Positions 44,624 to 56,320 of a stretch of 64,000 nucleotides of DNA are shown here, piece by piece. Numbering within the stretch: the stretch's first letter is position 1; every line of letters starts with the position of its first letter. Position numbers and translations under genes: made by a program. The DNA lies in NCBI RefSeq assembly GCF_958298935.1, contig NC_084931.1:12303334-12367333 (forward strand). The letters run 5' to 3'. The stretch comes from Phragmites australis. Its lineage: Eukaryota; Streptophyta; Magnoliopsida; Poales; Poaceae. Below the pieces are notes generated by a model, which saw nothing but the letters and a program-made list of their open reading frames with translations, was not told where the DNA came from and made no database searches.

Positions 44624-46083
44624 TGTCGGTGACACAGGAACCAGGGGTCCCCGAGTCCCGAGGCCGGAACAGCAGAGTGCCACGTGGCGCCCTCTCGCGG
44701 GATCACCTCCGCAAGGTACAAGAAGACTAAGTCCCGGGAGAGGGTGCTCGGGGCCATGAACAGTGGTCCTCAAGTTCCCTGATGATTCGAGAAGAACCAG
44801 TGCCAGGAAGAGAGTGCTCGGGGCTGCGAACAGTGGCCTTCGAGCACTCAAGTCCTCCGACGACCAGAAAAGCCAAATACCGGGAAGGGGGGTGCTCGGG
44901 GCTGCGAATAGTGGCCCCCGAGCACCCGAGTACCCCGAGGACCCAAAGGAAGTTAGTTCCGGGAGAGAGTGCTCGGGGCCGTGAACAGTGGCCCCCGAGC
45001 ACTTGGTTCCCCGAGGACCCGAACAGCCAATTCCGGGAAAGAGTGCTCAAGGCCGTGAACAGTGGCCCCTGAGTACTCAGTTCCCCGAGGACCAAGAAAG
45101 GGCATATCCGGGAGAGAGTGCTCGGGGCTGTGCACAGTGGCCCTCGAGCACTCGGTTCCCCGAGGGCCTAAGAAGTCCTTCGCCGGTGGCCCCCACAAAG
45201 GTCCAGCGGTGAGGTGTCAACCAGTGAAAGGCCCGATGCTGCATTTAAGAGGGCGCGTGGCCTGTCACCTCCAACTGCTCCTCCACACTTGCTGTCAGTC
45301 CCTGCCACAGCCTGGCAGGGAGGCGTGGGGACATTTAATGCACGGGTCCCATCACGGGACATTCGACGCGCCTCGGGATAACATCCCGGGGCCCAAGGCG
45401 CCCCGCCTGCCGCCCTGCTGTGTCAGACCCGCTCTGACTGAGCGGGTACGCCGGGCTACTCGGTGGCTACCCGGTGGGCCCTACTCGCGGCGCCCGTTGA
45501 AGAATGGCATGATGACGAACAAGACCGGACGGGGGTGCGTTTTGAACCCTCCCCGTCACTTCGCGCAGCAGCCCATGATGGTTGCTTTCCATTTATGGCA
45601 CCTTGGAACTCGTGCCCTCCCTTTCTGGGCATGCTACCGCCCCGACGGGTATTTAAGGCGGGGCGGGCTCCCCGGAGAAGACGGGTGAAGACTAGTGGGG
45701 GCGAAGATAGTTGAAGTACGGCTGAAGACCCGGTTGAACCTTCAGTAGCTAGCGACAAGCACAGAAGCTTAGATCACCGAAGAACAAGGAGCCTGAGTCT
45801 CTAGGCTAGACAAATATTCTTGTAACCTAGCAGAACCTCTGAGAGATATTCTCAGAGCATTTATAGCATACACACAGGAGTAGGGTATTACGCTCAGTGC
45901 GGCCCGAACCTGTCTAAAAACCTCCTGAGCATTTACTGCTTTCTGCATCCGATCCTTCCATTCCACCTGCCTCGCATTTACACCCATTTATTTCACCCGC
46001 AAAATAGATTCAGAATCATCCCCCCGGCCGAATCTCAAAGGGGGTCCCTCCGGATCCCTGCTTGAGGAGTTCACCCTCTGACA
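44624..46083 (+). mobile_element. Solo LTR (1,460 bp) of another Ty3/gypsy family
   Basis: It begins TGTCGGTGACAC and ends CCCTCTGACA (TGTC/GACA termini). It is bordered by near-identical pentamers GCAGT/GTAGT. Removing it restores the integrase reading ...APIDLL-PLPTFERL. A TATA-like TATTTAAGG (45650) lies in the distal half, indicating plus orientation. ORFs inside are GC-rich artefacts. Confidence 0.9.
44740..45180. repeat. Tandem repeats of ~75-85 bp in U3 of the solo LTR
   Basis: About six units share GTGCTCGGGGCTGCGAACAG, TGGCCCCCGAGCAC and TTCCCCGAGGACC. Successive copies of GTGCTCGGGG or a close variant occur near 44732, 44813, 44891, 44970, 45042 and 45119. Confidence 0.9.
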
Positions 46084-46088
46084 GTAGT

Positions 46089-46819
46089 AAATCAATAGGA
46101 GCATGGGGATTAAATCCATACACTGCCTGGAACGGATTCACCTTAGTGGTGGAGTGTACAGACCTATTGTAAGCAAATTCAATATGTTGTAAACACTATT
46201 CCTATATTCTCAAATTCTTCTTTAGAACTGTCCGCAACATGGTCAATAATGTGTGGTTGACAACCTCTGTTTGACCATCAATTTGGGGATGACACGTAGT
46301 AGAAAACAGCAGCTTTATCCCCAATTTATTCTAAAGTGATCTCCAAAAGTGACTCAAAAACTTTGTATCATGATCCGAGACGATAGTATTAAGCACTCTA
46401 TGTAGTCGAACGATTTTATTAAAAAATAAATCAGTTATGTTTGTAGCATCATCGCTCTTGTGACAAGGTATAAAATGTGCCATTTTAGAGAATCGATCCA
46501 TAACTACAAATATTATATCCCTCCCCCTCAATGTCTTAGGCAATCCTAATACAAAATCCATAGAAATATCCTCCCAAGGCACACTAGGAACATGAAGAGG
46601 CATGTAAAGGCCATGTGGATTTAAGCGAGACTTAGCTTTATTGCAAGTGGTGCAACGTGACACGTAGTGCTTGACGTCACGTCTCATCTTTGGCCAAAAG
46701 AAATGAGTGGCCAGCACATCTTTAGTCTTCTTTGCTCCAAAATGTGCCATCAATCCTCCTCCATGCGCCTCCTGCAACAACAAAAGACGAACAAAGCTAG
46801 CTGGAATGCAATCCGTCAT
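46089..46819 (-). pseudogene. Ty3/gypsy integrase N-terminal and core domains
   Basis: The zinc-binding domain ([25 protein letters not shown]) is followed by the core: [17 protein letters not shown] (first Asp), [16 protein letters not shown] (second Asp) and, after a frameshift near 46331, [20 protein letters not shown] (third acidic residue, E in TEVVN). It continues to [20 protein letters not shown] and ends at APIDLL, where the solo LTR is inserted. All three D,D,E residues remain, but the frame is broken. Confidence 0.88.
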
Positions 46820-48185
46820 TTAGCACATATGTATTCCATGCTTTCCTTTCTGTACAATGTTCAAGCAATTCTTTAAAGTCTAAATCAGCAGCATATAATT
46901 CCTTAATAGTCTCTAAACCAAAAATCTTATGATCAAGTTGAGATAACATGGTATAACGCCTAGAAAGTGCATCAGTAATCATATTGTCTTTTCCTTTCTT
47001 ATGTTTTATAACATATGGAAATGACTCACTATCCATTTAGAATGTCGTTTATTCAGTTTAGCTTGACTTCTAATATGTTTCAACGATTCAGGATCAGAAT
47101 GTATAACAAATTCTTTGGGTCATAGATAATGTTGCCAATTTTCAAGAACACGAATTAAAGCATATAATTCTTTATCATAAGTGAAATAATTATTTCTCGC
47201 TAAAATAAGCAACAGGTTTACCTTCTTGAATTAGCACACCTCTAATTCCAATCCCACTAGCATCACATTCTAGTTCAAATGTCTTACCAAAATCAGAGAG
47301 TTGGAGAAATGAAGCTTGGGTAAGTTTCTCTTTCAACAAATTGAATGTTTTTTCTTGTGCAGGTCCCCATTTAAAAATTACTCCTTTCTTTGTCAACTCA
47401 TTTAATGGAGCAGCAATGGTGCTGAAATCCTGCACAAATTGTCGATAGAAACCTGCAAGACCATGAAAACTTCTTACTTGAGTAATAGTCTTAGGGGTCG
47501 GCCAACTCTTTATGGCTATGATTTTTGCTTCATCCACCTCTATTCCTTGTGGAGTAACAACATAGCCAAGAAATGAAACTCGATCCATGCAAAAGGTGCA
47601 CTTTTCAAGGTTACCGAACAAACGTGCATATCTCAAAGCATTAAAAACAGCACGTAAATGATCAAAGTGTTGTTCTTGTGACTTGCTGTAAATCAAGATA
47701 TCATCAAAATAAACCACCACAAATCATCCAATGGAAGTACGTAAAACTTCGTTCATCAATTGTATGAAAGTACTAGGTGCATTAGTTAACCCAAAAGGTA
47801 TTACTAACCATTCATACAAACCAAACTTAGCTTTAAAAGCAGTCTTCCATTGATCTCCAAGTTTCATTCCAATCTGGTGGTATCCGCTTCGCAAGTCAAT
47901 TTTAGTGAAAATTATAGAACCACTCAATTCATCAAGCATGTCATCTAACATAGTGATATGGTGATAATATCTGATAGTAATATTATTGATGGCTCTACAA
48001 TCAACACACATACGCCAACTACCATCTTTCTTAGAAACCAAAAGAACGGGAACACCACAAGGGCTATGACTTTCTCGTACATACCCGCGGTCCAAAAGGT
48101 CTTGGACTTGTCGCTGAATTTCCTTAGTCTCTTCCAGATTGTTCCTATATGTAACACAGTTTGGCAAAGTTGCTCCCAGAATCAA
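46797..48185 (-). pseudogene. Ty3/gypsy reverse transcriptase and RNase H
   Basis: The RT finger/palm reads [40 protein letters not shown] and [24 protein letters not shown] stop follows (IG*FVVV, a likely former Arg CGA), then [17 protein letters not shown] with the catalytic Asp pair intact. The connection and RNase H include [36 protein letters not shown] and [20 protein letters not shown] (RNase H Asp). A frame change follows near 47190 and the block ends with DALSRRYTMLSQLDHKIFGL. The main ORFs share one frame, so the gene was lost by few mutations. Confidence 0.92.
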
Positions 48186-48653
48186 ATCAATTTAATGCTC
48201 AATCCCTCGAATAGGTGGTAATCCTAGGGGTACCTCAGCTGGAAATACATTCACAAACTCCTGCAAAAGGTTAGCAACAGCAGGAAGCAAAGTGGTAGAT
48301 ATATCCTCAAGTGAAACTAAAGCATCTTTTCATATTAAAGCATAGCATGGTAGCTCATTATCACAAATTTTAGCAAGGTCAGATTTAGTGGTAAGCATAA
48401 CACACCCTTTCAGTTTAATTCCATTGGACTTAGAAGTTGTTGTGGCTTTCTCCTTTTTGGGTGGAAAAACTTTTTCCGCTACTTGTTGATTTTCAGATTC
48501 ATTCTCAAGCTCTTTTATCTTATTTTCAGCTATCTCTTATTCACATTTCACAATTTTAGTAGGGGTTAAAGGTAGTAAGGTTATTTTCTTTTCTTTATGT
48601 ATAAGAGTGTACTTATTACTTCTACCATGATGTGTTGCATCAGTATCAAACTC

Positions 48654-48860
48654 TCATGGTTGTCCTAGCAAAAAAGAGCATGCTTGCATGGGAACTACAT
48701 CGAAATCAGCACACTCATGGTATGAACCAATAGAAAAATGCACCCTAGCTGTTTGCATTACCTTCACCTTACCGTTATTATTGAACCACTGAATGTGGTA
48801 TGGATGAGGATGTGTTCTTGTCGGCAAGGAAAGTTTCTTAGTCAAATCTGAACTTACCAA
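48654..48860 (-). pseudogene. Ty3/gypsy aspartic protease region
   Basis: SSDLTKKLSLPTRTHPHPYH followed by IQWFNNNGKVKVMQTARVHF and CADFDVVPMQACSFLLGQP is the C-terminal half of the gypsy retropepsin domain (ending in the LLGRP-like motif, here LLGQP). The active-site D-S/T-G should lie just upstream. On the minus strand that area (about 48895-48850) reads VIIDGGSCNKLVSSDL, so the catalytic motif is shifted to DGG. In-frame stops separate it from gag. Confidence 0.75.
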
Positions 48861-48947
48861 TTTGTTGCAGCTTCCTCCATCAATAATGACTTAAACACGA
48901 AAGTCCTTGACTATGAGGAACATCTGAAATAGATTATGGCACTGTAA

Positions 48948-50390
48948 CTATTCCACTTGCTCCATTTGAGTACTTAACACTTGCTGCACAATAAGTGTTC
49001 TATAATTCTCCGTAGCAGCTGCACTCAATTCTTCCTCATGGTTGATATCCGTCTCGAGTTCGTCCTCTTTACCTGCAAGGTTGGCTGCAAGAGCATATTC
49101 ATCCTCAACATCACTAGCATTTACATATCCACCGTCCTCTGTTGCAATGTATGCTCGCTGACTTGGAAAATCCTTCATGACGTGGCCTATTCCCTTGCAT
49201 CGGTGGCATACAATCCCAGTCGATCGGCCTGTAGACGCAACCGAAGAAGAGCTCTTGGCCAAACCCTGCACACTTACGGATTTGCTTACCTCAGGAGCGT
49301 ATGATGGTGTTAAGGGTACTATTGAACCCGCCCTACTCGAGAAGGGGTTAGCAGACTGTGAAGCTGAACATGGGGCTGTTTTGTCTTGTCCTGTCGTTGA
49401 TTTTGAAGAAGTCGAGCTTCCAAAATTGTTCCTTGGCCTCTGTTGTCGTCCCTGCAATTCTTTTTCTACCAAACATGCAAGTTGGAACAATCTAGGAACA
49501 CTATCGTATTCTTTGTAATCAACTATGTCCTGAATTTGACACCTTAACCCTCCATAAAAGCGTGCCATTGCAGCCTCTTCATCCTCAATAATATCACAAT
49601 GTAACATACTAATTTGTAGCTCCTGATAATATTCTTATATAGATCTATCACCTTGGTTTAAGCGCTATAATTTCTTACGCAAATCACATTTAAAAGAGGG
49701 TGGAACAAATCTGTTATGCATAGCAACCTTTAAAGCGTTCCATGTCGTAGGCGCTAATCCATCGATGCAAACTCTATTCCACCAGATGATTGCAAAATCT
49801 TTAAATTCACTAGTGGCTTGCCTAACTCTATGCACTTCAGGAACCAAATGAGCATTAAACTTCTGTTCAACCGTCATCTCCCAATCTTAATACTTTTCAG
49901 CATCATAAGCACCCGTAAAAGATGGTATAGTAAACTTAGCCTTAGCAAATAGATCATCATTAACACATGGGTTATGTTGCTGAAAATCATTACCTCTCAT
50001 ACCTTGATGGTTGAAGTTCAATTGATTTCGTTGTCGTGCAGCAAAGGCGTCACGTTCTTGCCTCAAATTTTCTTCATCCATGACGGACTCCTCTTGTTCA
50101 TGAGCTGCAACATGAGGATCCAATCGACCATTGTTTGGTGGCAGATTAACTAATCGATCAAAGCGTGTATTGAGTATTGCAATGCTTTCATTGGGTCATT
50201 GCAATGCAGTATTGGTTGCCGCAAGCTTCTTGTCAATGTTGTTACTAATAGTTTGCCGATGATCATCCAACAACATTGTCAGTTTTTCTCTCAAAACATA
50301 CTCTTTCGCATTTGATGTTTCACCTACCATGGTTAGTAGTAGACAGAAGATAACAAAGATATTATCCCTATTGACTACAAGGTGGTGCAA
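48948..50390 (-). pseudogene. Ty3/gypsy gag with altered zinc knuckle
   Basis: It starts near 50330 (MVGETSNAKEYVLREKLTML). Then come KAKFTIPSFTGAYDAEKY, *DWEMTVEQKFNAHLVPEVH, FAIIWWNRVCIDGLAPTTWN, HNRFVPPSFKCDLRKKL* and ARFYGGLRCQIQDIVDYKEY. The zinc knuckle is CHRCKGIGHVMKDFPSQR, in which the last Cys of CX2CX4HX4C is Phe. At least three in-frame stops are present; all gag ORFs share the pol frame. Gag would package the element's RNA. Confidence 0.9.
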
Positions 50391-51539
50391 GTGGAGTCAC
50401 ACACTCTCAAACGTCTTACCACGCTCTTGCAAGTGTTCTTATCATACACAACAGTTGGCACAACCGGTGGCTAGTTCGTGATACCTTATCGGGTGCGAGT
50501 GAGGTAGTTGCAAGGGGAGAAATCATTCTGATGAGAGAAGGTGTAGTTTGGACAGGCAATATTTTGTAGTAAGGAATAGGAATAATTCAAATCAGATTAA
50601 CAAAGCTGAATAAAAGTCCACAGTACTCGTCACAGTTGCTAGCCCGAACACATTCTAGAACTAGCTCAAGCAAGCCAAAAACTATAACAGACACCAGCAT
50701 AATGGAACAAAAATTCGCAAGGCAAACTGACTCTTTTTTTGAATTCTCTCTCTTCTTTTTTTTGCACTCTTTGCTTCTCCTTCTCTCTCTTTTTTTTTTT
50801 TGCTTCTTGCTTTCTTTTCTTTTCTTTTCTTTCTTTTCTTTTTGCGAATGTGACACAAACTCAAAACTCTTCTACTGCATTTTCTAAGACCAGTGACGTA
50901 TGTGGGTCACAAACTTTTTTCGGAGAGCAGGGGTATAAAGGTAATAAAAAGATGCTCTCTCTTTCTCTCTCTGAACTCTGGCTACCTCTGTTTCGGCTAT
51001 GGTGGTCGGATCCGAGAAGGTGGATGACTCCGACTAAGTGGTTGGATCCGAGAAGGTGGGTGGAATGACTGGTCAGACAATGAGTATATAAAAATATATT
51101 GTTTAGACAAGTGATTATTGCGTTGAGAGTATCACTTGTATAGATATGTTTGTTTTATTTGGCCGTACTATAAAGAGGGGGTTGGGTTTAGTATATTGAT
51201 CTACTATTTTAGGTTAGTTACTTAGTAATGATGCACACTAGGCATGGCTAGTCTTGATAGATCAATTGAAGACCCAAGACATCAAGGAAGAAGAAGCCAT
51301 CAAAGCTGGGACAAATTTTAGGCTAAATTAGACAAGTCACTGTTGAAATGTACTCACCAGATAATTCAATGAGAACATCGGAAGTTTCACTAGATGATTT
51401 CTTAGAGGATGCAAAAAGTAATTTACCGGAAACTTAGGTGTGTATACCAGAAGGTTAGCAGAGAGGCTGTATTCACGAGAAGTTTTCACATGAGAAGGTT
51501 TACAGTAGGGTCTGTTTTGGTGGAGATCGAACTTTTCTC
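50391..51539. other. 5' leader of the gypsy element and unassigned sequence
   Basis: On the minus strand a possible degenerate initiator-Met primer site (GGTATCACGAAC near 50478-50489) precedes the gag leader. A pyrimidine-rich CTTTT tract lies at about 50730-50840. A partial direct duplication GGATCCGAGAAGGTGG lies at 51008-51060. The stretch 51350-51500 has 'CACCAGATAATTC / CCGGAAACTT'-type strings that resemble copia LTR subrepeats. No match to the 43538-44003 remnant was seen, so the expected 5' LTR is missing or too diverged. Confidence 0.35.
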
Positions 51540-51633
51540 ACTACAACAGAACTAGTCATCCGCACTAGGTCATCAGTCCCAGCTAGGCCAAAACTGGCAC
51601 TAATCACGCATCAGTGCCAGTTTGTAACATCCC
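51540..51633 (+). mobile_element. CACTA terminus fragment
   Basis: CACTACAACAGAACTAG is followed by subterminal motifs AACTGGCACTAAT and CAGTGCCAGTTT, the classical 5' end of grass CACTA elements. It is cut at 51633 by the copia LTR; its continuation was not found on the other side. Confidence 0.65.
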
Positions 51634-53306
51634 TAAAAGGATCAAATGGCCTAAGAGGGGGGGGGGTGAATTGGGCACTAACTAAAAATACTTCTACCAA
51701 AAACTAAAATAATTAGCAACCTCATTCTAGATGAAATTTCATGCAACTATGCGAATAAGCAAAGCAACAAAACAAGCAAACAAAGACACTAAGCAAATTA
51801 CGGAATTAAAGCTTGCAAGAATGTAAATGCTCAAAGTAAATACAATAAAGAAAAAAGATGGAAGATCAAAACATTTTTTTTCCCAAGGTATCGAGGAGTT
51901 GGCACTCCTCGTTAGTCCTCGTTGGAGCATCCACCAAGAATATCGCTCCCCCTTGAGTCACCAATACTAAAGTACTCCGTCATGATTGCAACTTCTCCAT
52001 CTTTGGATTGCTGAGCATCAAATCAAGTACATCGCACTTCTCATGGTTCCCACAAGAACTCCAAGAGCTCACCGAGAACACTCCAATCACCTAATGCTGG
52101 CTAGGTGTTGTAACCACCAAGAGTAACAAGCCAATAGCTTCAATTGACCTAGATCAAGCTAAAACTACATTTAGATGCATATTTGCTATTCTTAAAGCAC
52201 TAATGATATCCTTAATCTTCTAATTAGGGACTTTGCAAATCACTTAAGTGCTCTCTCTTGTTTCTTGATTATACACATAGTGTAGAGGATCCTCTGGGTT
52301 GCAAGAGAATCGAAGTGAGACCGAGTTAGGGGGTATTTATTGGCTAGAGGTCCAATTCTACTGTTGCCCAACTACCCTATTTTTGTGCGAACGCTAGAAG
52401 ATTCGGCATGTACTGACTTACACATGCTAGAACATCTAGTATGTATCCTTTTAAAACACTCAACCTGCCAGTAGTCAATTAGCTATTAAGCCTGTTAAAC
52501 ACTCCGGCAAAGTCTCCAGGCACACGCTGGATCATCCAGTGTGTAGAACCATGAAATCCAGACTTTAAAATCCTTGTATGCAAGAAATACTCCAGTGTAT
52601 ACTGCGGTGTACACGCAGGACCATCCGACGTGCATAATCTTCAAACCTCTCATTGAAATCCTCTCTACAAAAAATGCTTCGGCGTAGCCTTCTTTACACG
52701 CTGGAACATCCGGCACAGACTTCAACTTTTCTTGTGCTATGCCACCAAAAAAAAAAATACTCTAGTGTTAATGAGTCTTAGATCGTGGATCATCTAGTGT
52801 ACTTAAGATCATTTTTCCTTGATCCGAGAAGTACTCTAGCATGTTCATCTCTGGTAATTCTGCACCATCCGGTGTACTGAAAATTTTCTAAGCTCATCCA
52901 ATTCAAGCTATCTTGAGCTCTAACTTCTTGACATTTTACCCATGAGCTTCTTTGAGCTACCTAGTGCTATAAGTTCATAAGTGTGCATCCAACCTTGTTT
53001 AGACTCAACTAAATCAAGCTACAACTCTTAACCCTCCTTTATAGTACAGTCAAAAAACTAAGAAAAGAGACCTAAACTACTCCAAGTGTCCTTCATCTTC
53101 TTGTGACATTTAGAACTAGAAGATCCTTAATATTGATGCATATGTACTTTGATCGTCCATTATATCACCTTAGGGACTAAGAGACCCACTCATCACTGTG
53201 AACTAAATTTTTTGATAACCTTCAAAACACATATGTTAGTCACATTGATACGGTTATCATTAATCACCGAAACACTTACCACTTATCTGGGGGCCTAGAT
53301 GCTACA
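51634..53306 (-). mobile_element. 3' LTR (complete) of Ty1/copia SIRE-like element
   Basis: On the minus strand it starts TGTAGCATCTAGGCCCCC directly after a polypurine tract and ends ...CTTTTA (TG/CA rule weakened at one end). It is homologous along its length to 57776-59317 (for example GTGAATTGG, GCTCCCCCTTGAGTCACCAA, CATTATATCACCTTAGGGAC). It contains repeated palindromic motifs such as CACGCTGGATCATCCAGTGTG. Confidence 0.9.
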
Positions 53307-53322
53307 ATCTCCCCCTTTTTGA
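53307..53322 (-). promoter_or_regulatory. Polypurine tract of the copia element
   Basis: Reads AAAAAGGGGGAGAT on the minus strand immediately before the LTR start TGTAGC; primes plus-strand DNA synthesis in retroelements. Confidence 0.85.
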
Positions 53323-53399
53323 TCATATGTTAGCTTGCTATCATCAATCTTGAACTTCTTAAGAATGTCCTTTGTACTTATCTTGATGTATGAATGTCC

Positions 53400-53880
53400 A
53401 TTCCTTCAATTGCTTGATTGAAATCCAAGGAAGTAGTTGAGCTCACTAATCATTGACATCTCGAATTCCCTAGACATCATATCACCAAATTCCATACAAA
53501 ACTCTTTGTTAGTTGAACCAAAAATAATATCATCAATATAAATTTGACACAAAAATAGTTCATTGTCGATAATCTTTATGAAAAATGTAGTGTCCATCCT
53601 CTCGATCTTGAATCCTTAGTTGATGAGGAAGTCATGTCGGCATTCATACCAAGCTCCTGGGGCTTGCTTGAGTCCATAAAGCGCCTTGTGCAACAAATGG
53701 CTTGAAGCCTTGCCACGGGAGCAAATGTTTTGCCAAAATTCAAACCTTCAACTTGTGTAAAATCTTGTGTGACGATTCTTGCCTTGTTGCGTACCACCAC
53801 ACCATGTTCATCTTGCTTGTCGCGGAAGACCCATTTGGTTCCAATCACATTCTTGTCTTGATGCCTCTCTTTCAGACTCT
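53400..53880 (-). pseudogene. Ty1/copia reverse transcriptase with internal deletion; RNase H lost
   Basis: N-terminal RT reads MIGTKWVFRDKQDEHGVVVR, NKARIVTQDFTQVEGLNFGK and FAPVARLQAI. It jumps directly to LHKALYGLKQAPGAWYE, skipping the segment with the first catalytic Asp (QMDVKSAFLNG in the family). The second motif YIDDIIFGSTNKEF is intact, followed by MSREFEMSMISELNYFLGFQ. Coding similarity ends about 90 bp from the polypurine tract, so RNase H is deleted. One stop and one frameshift are also visible. Confidence 0.88.
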
Positions 53881-54348
53881 AAACTTCATTGTGGGTGAAG
53901 TTGTTGAGTTCTTCTTGCATTCCCATTACCCAATCCGGATCCTTAAGAGCCTCATCTATATGTGTGGGTTCCAAACAAGAGACATGAGTAATGTTAACAA
54001 AATAAAGCATATTGATGAGAGCATGTTCTTACTCCTCTAGATGAACTCCCAATTATCAAATCAATTTGGTGATCCTTGGAAATATGCGTTTTCTTCACTT
54101 GTCGTTCTTCAGGTGCATATTGAGGTGGTCCAACATCTTGAGCTTGAGATTGAGCTTCCTCTTGAGAGATGTGTACATCATTTGATGGAAGTGGTTGATC
54201 ATCTTTCTTGTCATCTTGATCAATTTAGGGCACAATGGAAGCGTGTGGAGTGGAAGTAGAAGGTATATCTTCATCATCCTCCTTTTGCTTGATTTCCTCA
54301 ATTGTCATCTTCTTCATTGCGTCTCTCAAGTGTTCATCACCTACATCA

Positions 54349-55483
54349 TCACAAGAAACACCTTCTTCTTGGAGCCATTAGATTCATCAAACTCCACATC
54401 ACATGTTTTCTCAACAAAACTGGTGGCATAGTTAAATACTCAATATGCTTTGGAGTTAGATGCATAACCAACAAATCAGTATCACAACGATGTTCAAACT
54501 TTCCTATGTGTTCACTTTTCTTAAAGATGAAGCACTTACACCCGAACACCAGGAAGTAGGAGATATTTGGTCTTCTCCTAATGAGAAGCTCGTATGACGT
54601 CTTCTTCAATAGTCGATGGAGATACACTCGATTGGATGCATGATATGCCATGTTGATTTCTTTCGCCCAAAATTTCTCCGATGTACCATACTCATCTAAA
54701 ATAGCATTTGCAATTGTGGTCAATGTCTTGTTCTTCCTGTCCACTAAGCCATTTTGTTGAAGAGTGTAGGTTGATGAGAATTCATACTTGATGTCTCTAT
54801 CATCGCAAAATTCTTCAACTTGAGTGTTATTGAACTTCGTCCCATTGTCACTCTGGATCTTCAAAATTTGTGCCTTAAATTTATTTTGAGTCCTCTTTAC
54901 AAACTTCTTGAAGATGCCAATGGTCTTTCTCTTGTCATCTAAAAGGAAAGTCCAAGTGTATCTTGTATAATCATCAATAATGACAAAGCAAGAGATTACC
55001 AACAAGACTTTTGTAGGTTGTTGGTCCAAAGAGGTCCATATGTAATAGCTCCAAGGGTCTTGATGCAGACATCATGAACTTGTATGGATGAGAGCTTGCA
55101 ATTTTCTTTCCCGCTTGGTAAGCGCTACACAACTTGTCTTTCTCGAATACGACTTCCATCAAACCAACCACCATTCTATTTTTGAACACCTTCTTGAGTT
55201 GAATCATTCCAATGTGTGCAAGTCAACGATGCCAAAGTCAACCAATAGATGTCTTGGTGAAGAGACATGTTGTCAAGCTAGCTTCATTAGAAGAAAAATC
55301 CACAAGATAGATATGTCCATATCTAAAGACTTTAAAGATTAGAACATTCTCCTTCTTGCTAGTTATTACAACATCAACCTCACTAAATAAGCATGTGAAG
55401 CCTAAGTCACATAGTTGAGCTACGAAAAGCAAATTAAAACTAAGAGACTCAACTAAAAAGAACATTAGAGATAGAGAGATCAT
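54349..55483 (-). pseudogene. Ty1/copia integrase (D,D,E with E to D change)
   Basis: The upstream linker is VFRYGHIYLVDFSSNEASL. The zinc-binding domain reads WLWHRWLAHIGMIQLKKVF and LCSAYQAGKKIAS; the second Cys of the CxxC pair is Tyr. The core contains LLHMDLFGPTTYKSL (first Asp), IQSDNGTKFNNTQVEEFCDD (second Asp) and STYTLQQNGLVDRKNKTL, where the usual catalytic Glu (VERKNRTL) is Asp. The rest includes WAKEINMAYHASNRVYLHRL and FLVFGCKCFIFKKSEHIGKF. A frameshift near 54985-55029 separates the halves. Confidence 0.9.
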
Positions 55484-56310
55484 TGGAGATTGCCACCTTA
55501 CCCAAACCTACCACATTTGCCTTAGAATTATCACCAAAGTAACTTTATCATGATCGCCTATTTAATTTTCTAATGAGGTGAACATCTTTACATTGCCGGT
55601 CATATGTTGTATCAAATACTTGCCACCTTCTTTGAAGTTCACCTACAAATAAAAGACCAAGCTTGTGGTTTAGGTGCCCAAACAAGTTTGGTACCTTTGA
55701 CATTAGTTACAAGGTCTTTAGGCACCAAAAGTTGCATAGGAAGCTTGCCCTTAGCTTGAGTTCCAAAGAATTAGCGATAACTTTGCCATTTTTAAGCTTA
55801 TGCAATAAGAAATGTTTGTCATTGAAGGTAGACTTGTATTTAGAAGGCAATGTATGGAGGGGTTCAGTAGAAATTGGATACACCCTTGTGTGGTAACCGG
55901 TGACTTCTTATTATTGGTAATATGAACCAACTTCCTTGATGAAGCTATTCTTGATATCCGATGACTTGATGATCTTTTTTACCGGCTTGGGGAATCATCC
56001 AAGATCTCCCTTGTTATAGTACAATGCATTCTTCATTAGAATTCCCTTTTTCTTGTACTCTCCCTTAGTCAATTGGGCCGCACATGAATTGAGATTTGCA
56101 ATCTCATCTTTGAGCTCTTGCTTCCTTGCATGGTTAGTTTTAAAAGATGATATATTATGACATGACGAGGAGCATGGAATGTCAAGAAGGTCATCACAAG
56201 AAGTAGATGCATTGAACTTAACAATATCAATAGTAGGCAATTCATTTAAATTAGGATCAATGACATCATAAGCTAGCTCAAGTTCTTGATATTTGGATTT
56301 CAAGTCTACA
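55484..56310 (-). pseudogene. Ty1/copia gag C-terminal extension and protease region (active site lost)
   Basis: Minus-strand blocks include ELELAYDVIDPNLNELPTID, HARKQELKDEIANLNSCAAQ (56303-55995), then VSTEPLHTLPSKYKSTFND-like and KGKLPMQLLVPKDLVTNVKG segments. The protease remnant reads GGKYLIQHMTGNVKMFTSLE, where the DSGC/H motif expected directly before HMTG is absent. Confidence 0.7.
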
Positions 56311-56320
56311 TGCTCAAGTT

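Noticed and set aside
44727..45714. Several overlapping ORFs of 80-208 residues on both strands
   Set aside because: They lie entirely in the GC-rich tandem-repeat solo LTR defined by TSD and inverted ends; translation artefacts.
50587..50887. Lys/Glu-rich minus-strand ORFs and Phe/Ser-rich plus-strand ORFs
   Set aside because: They translate a CTTTT pyrimidine tract.
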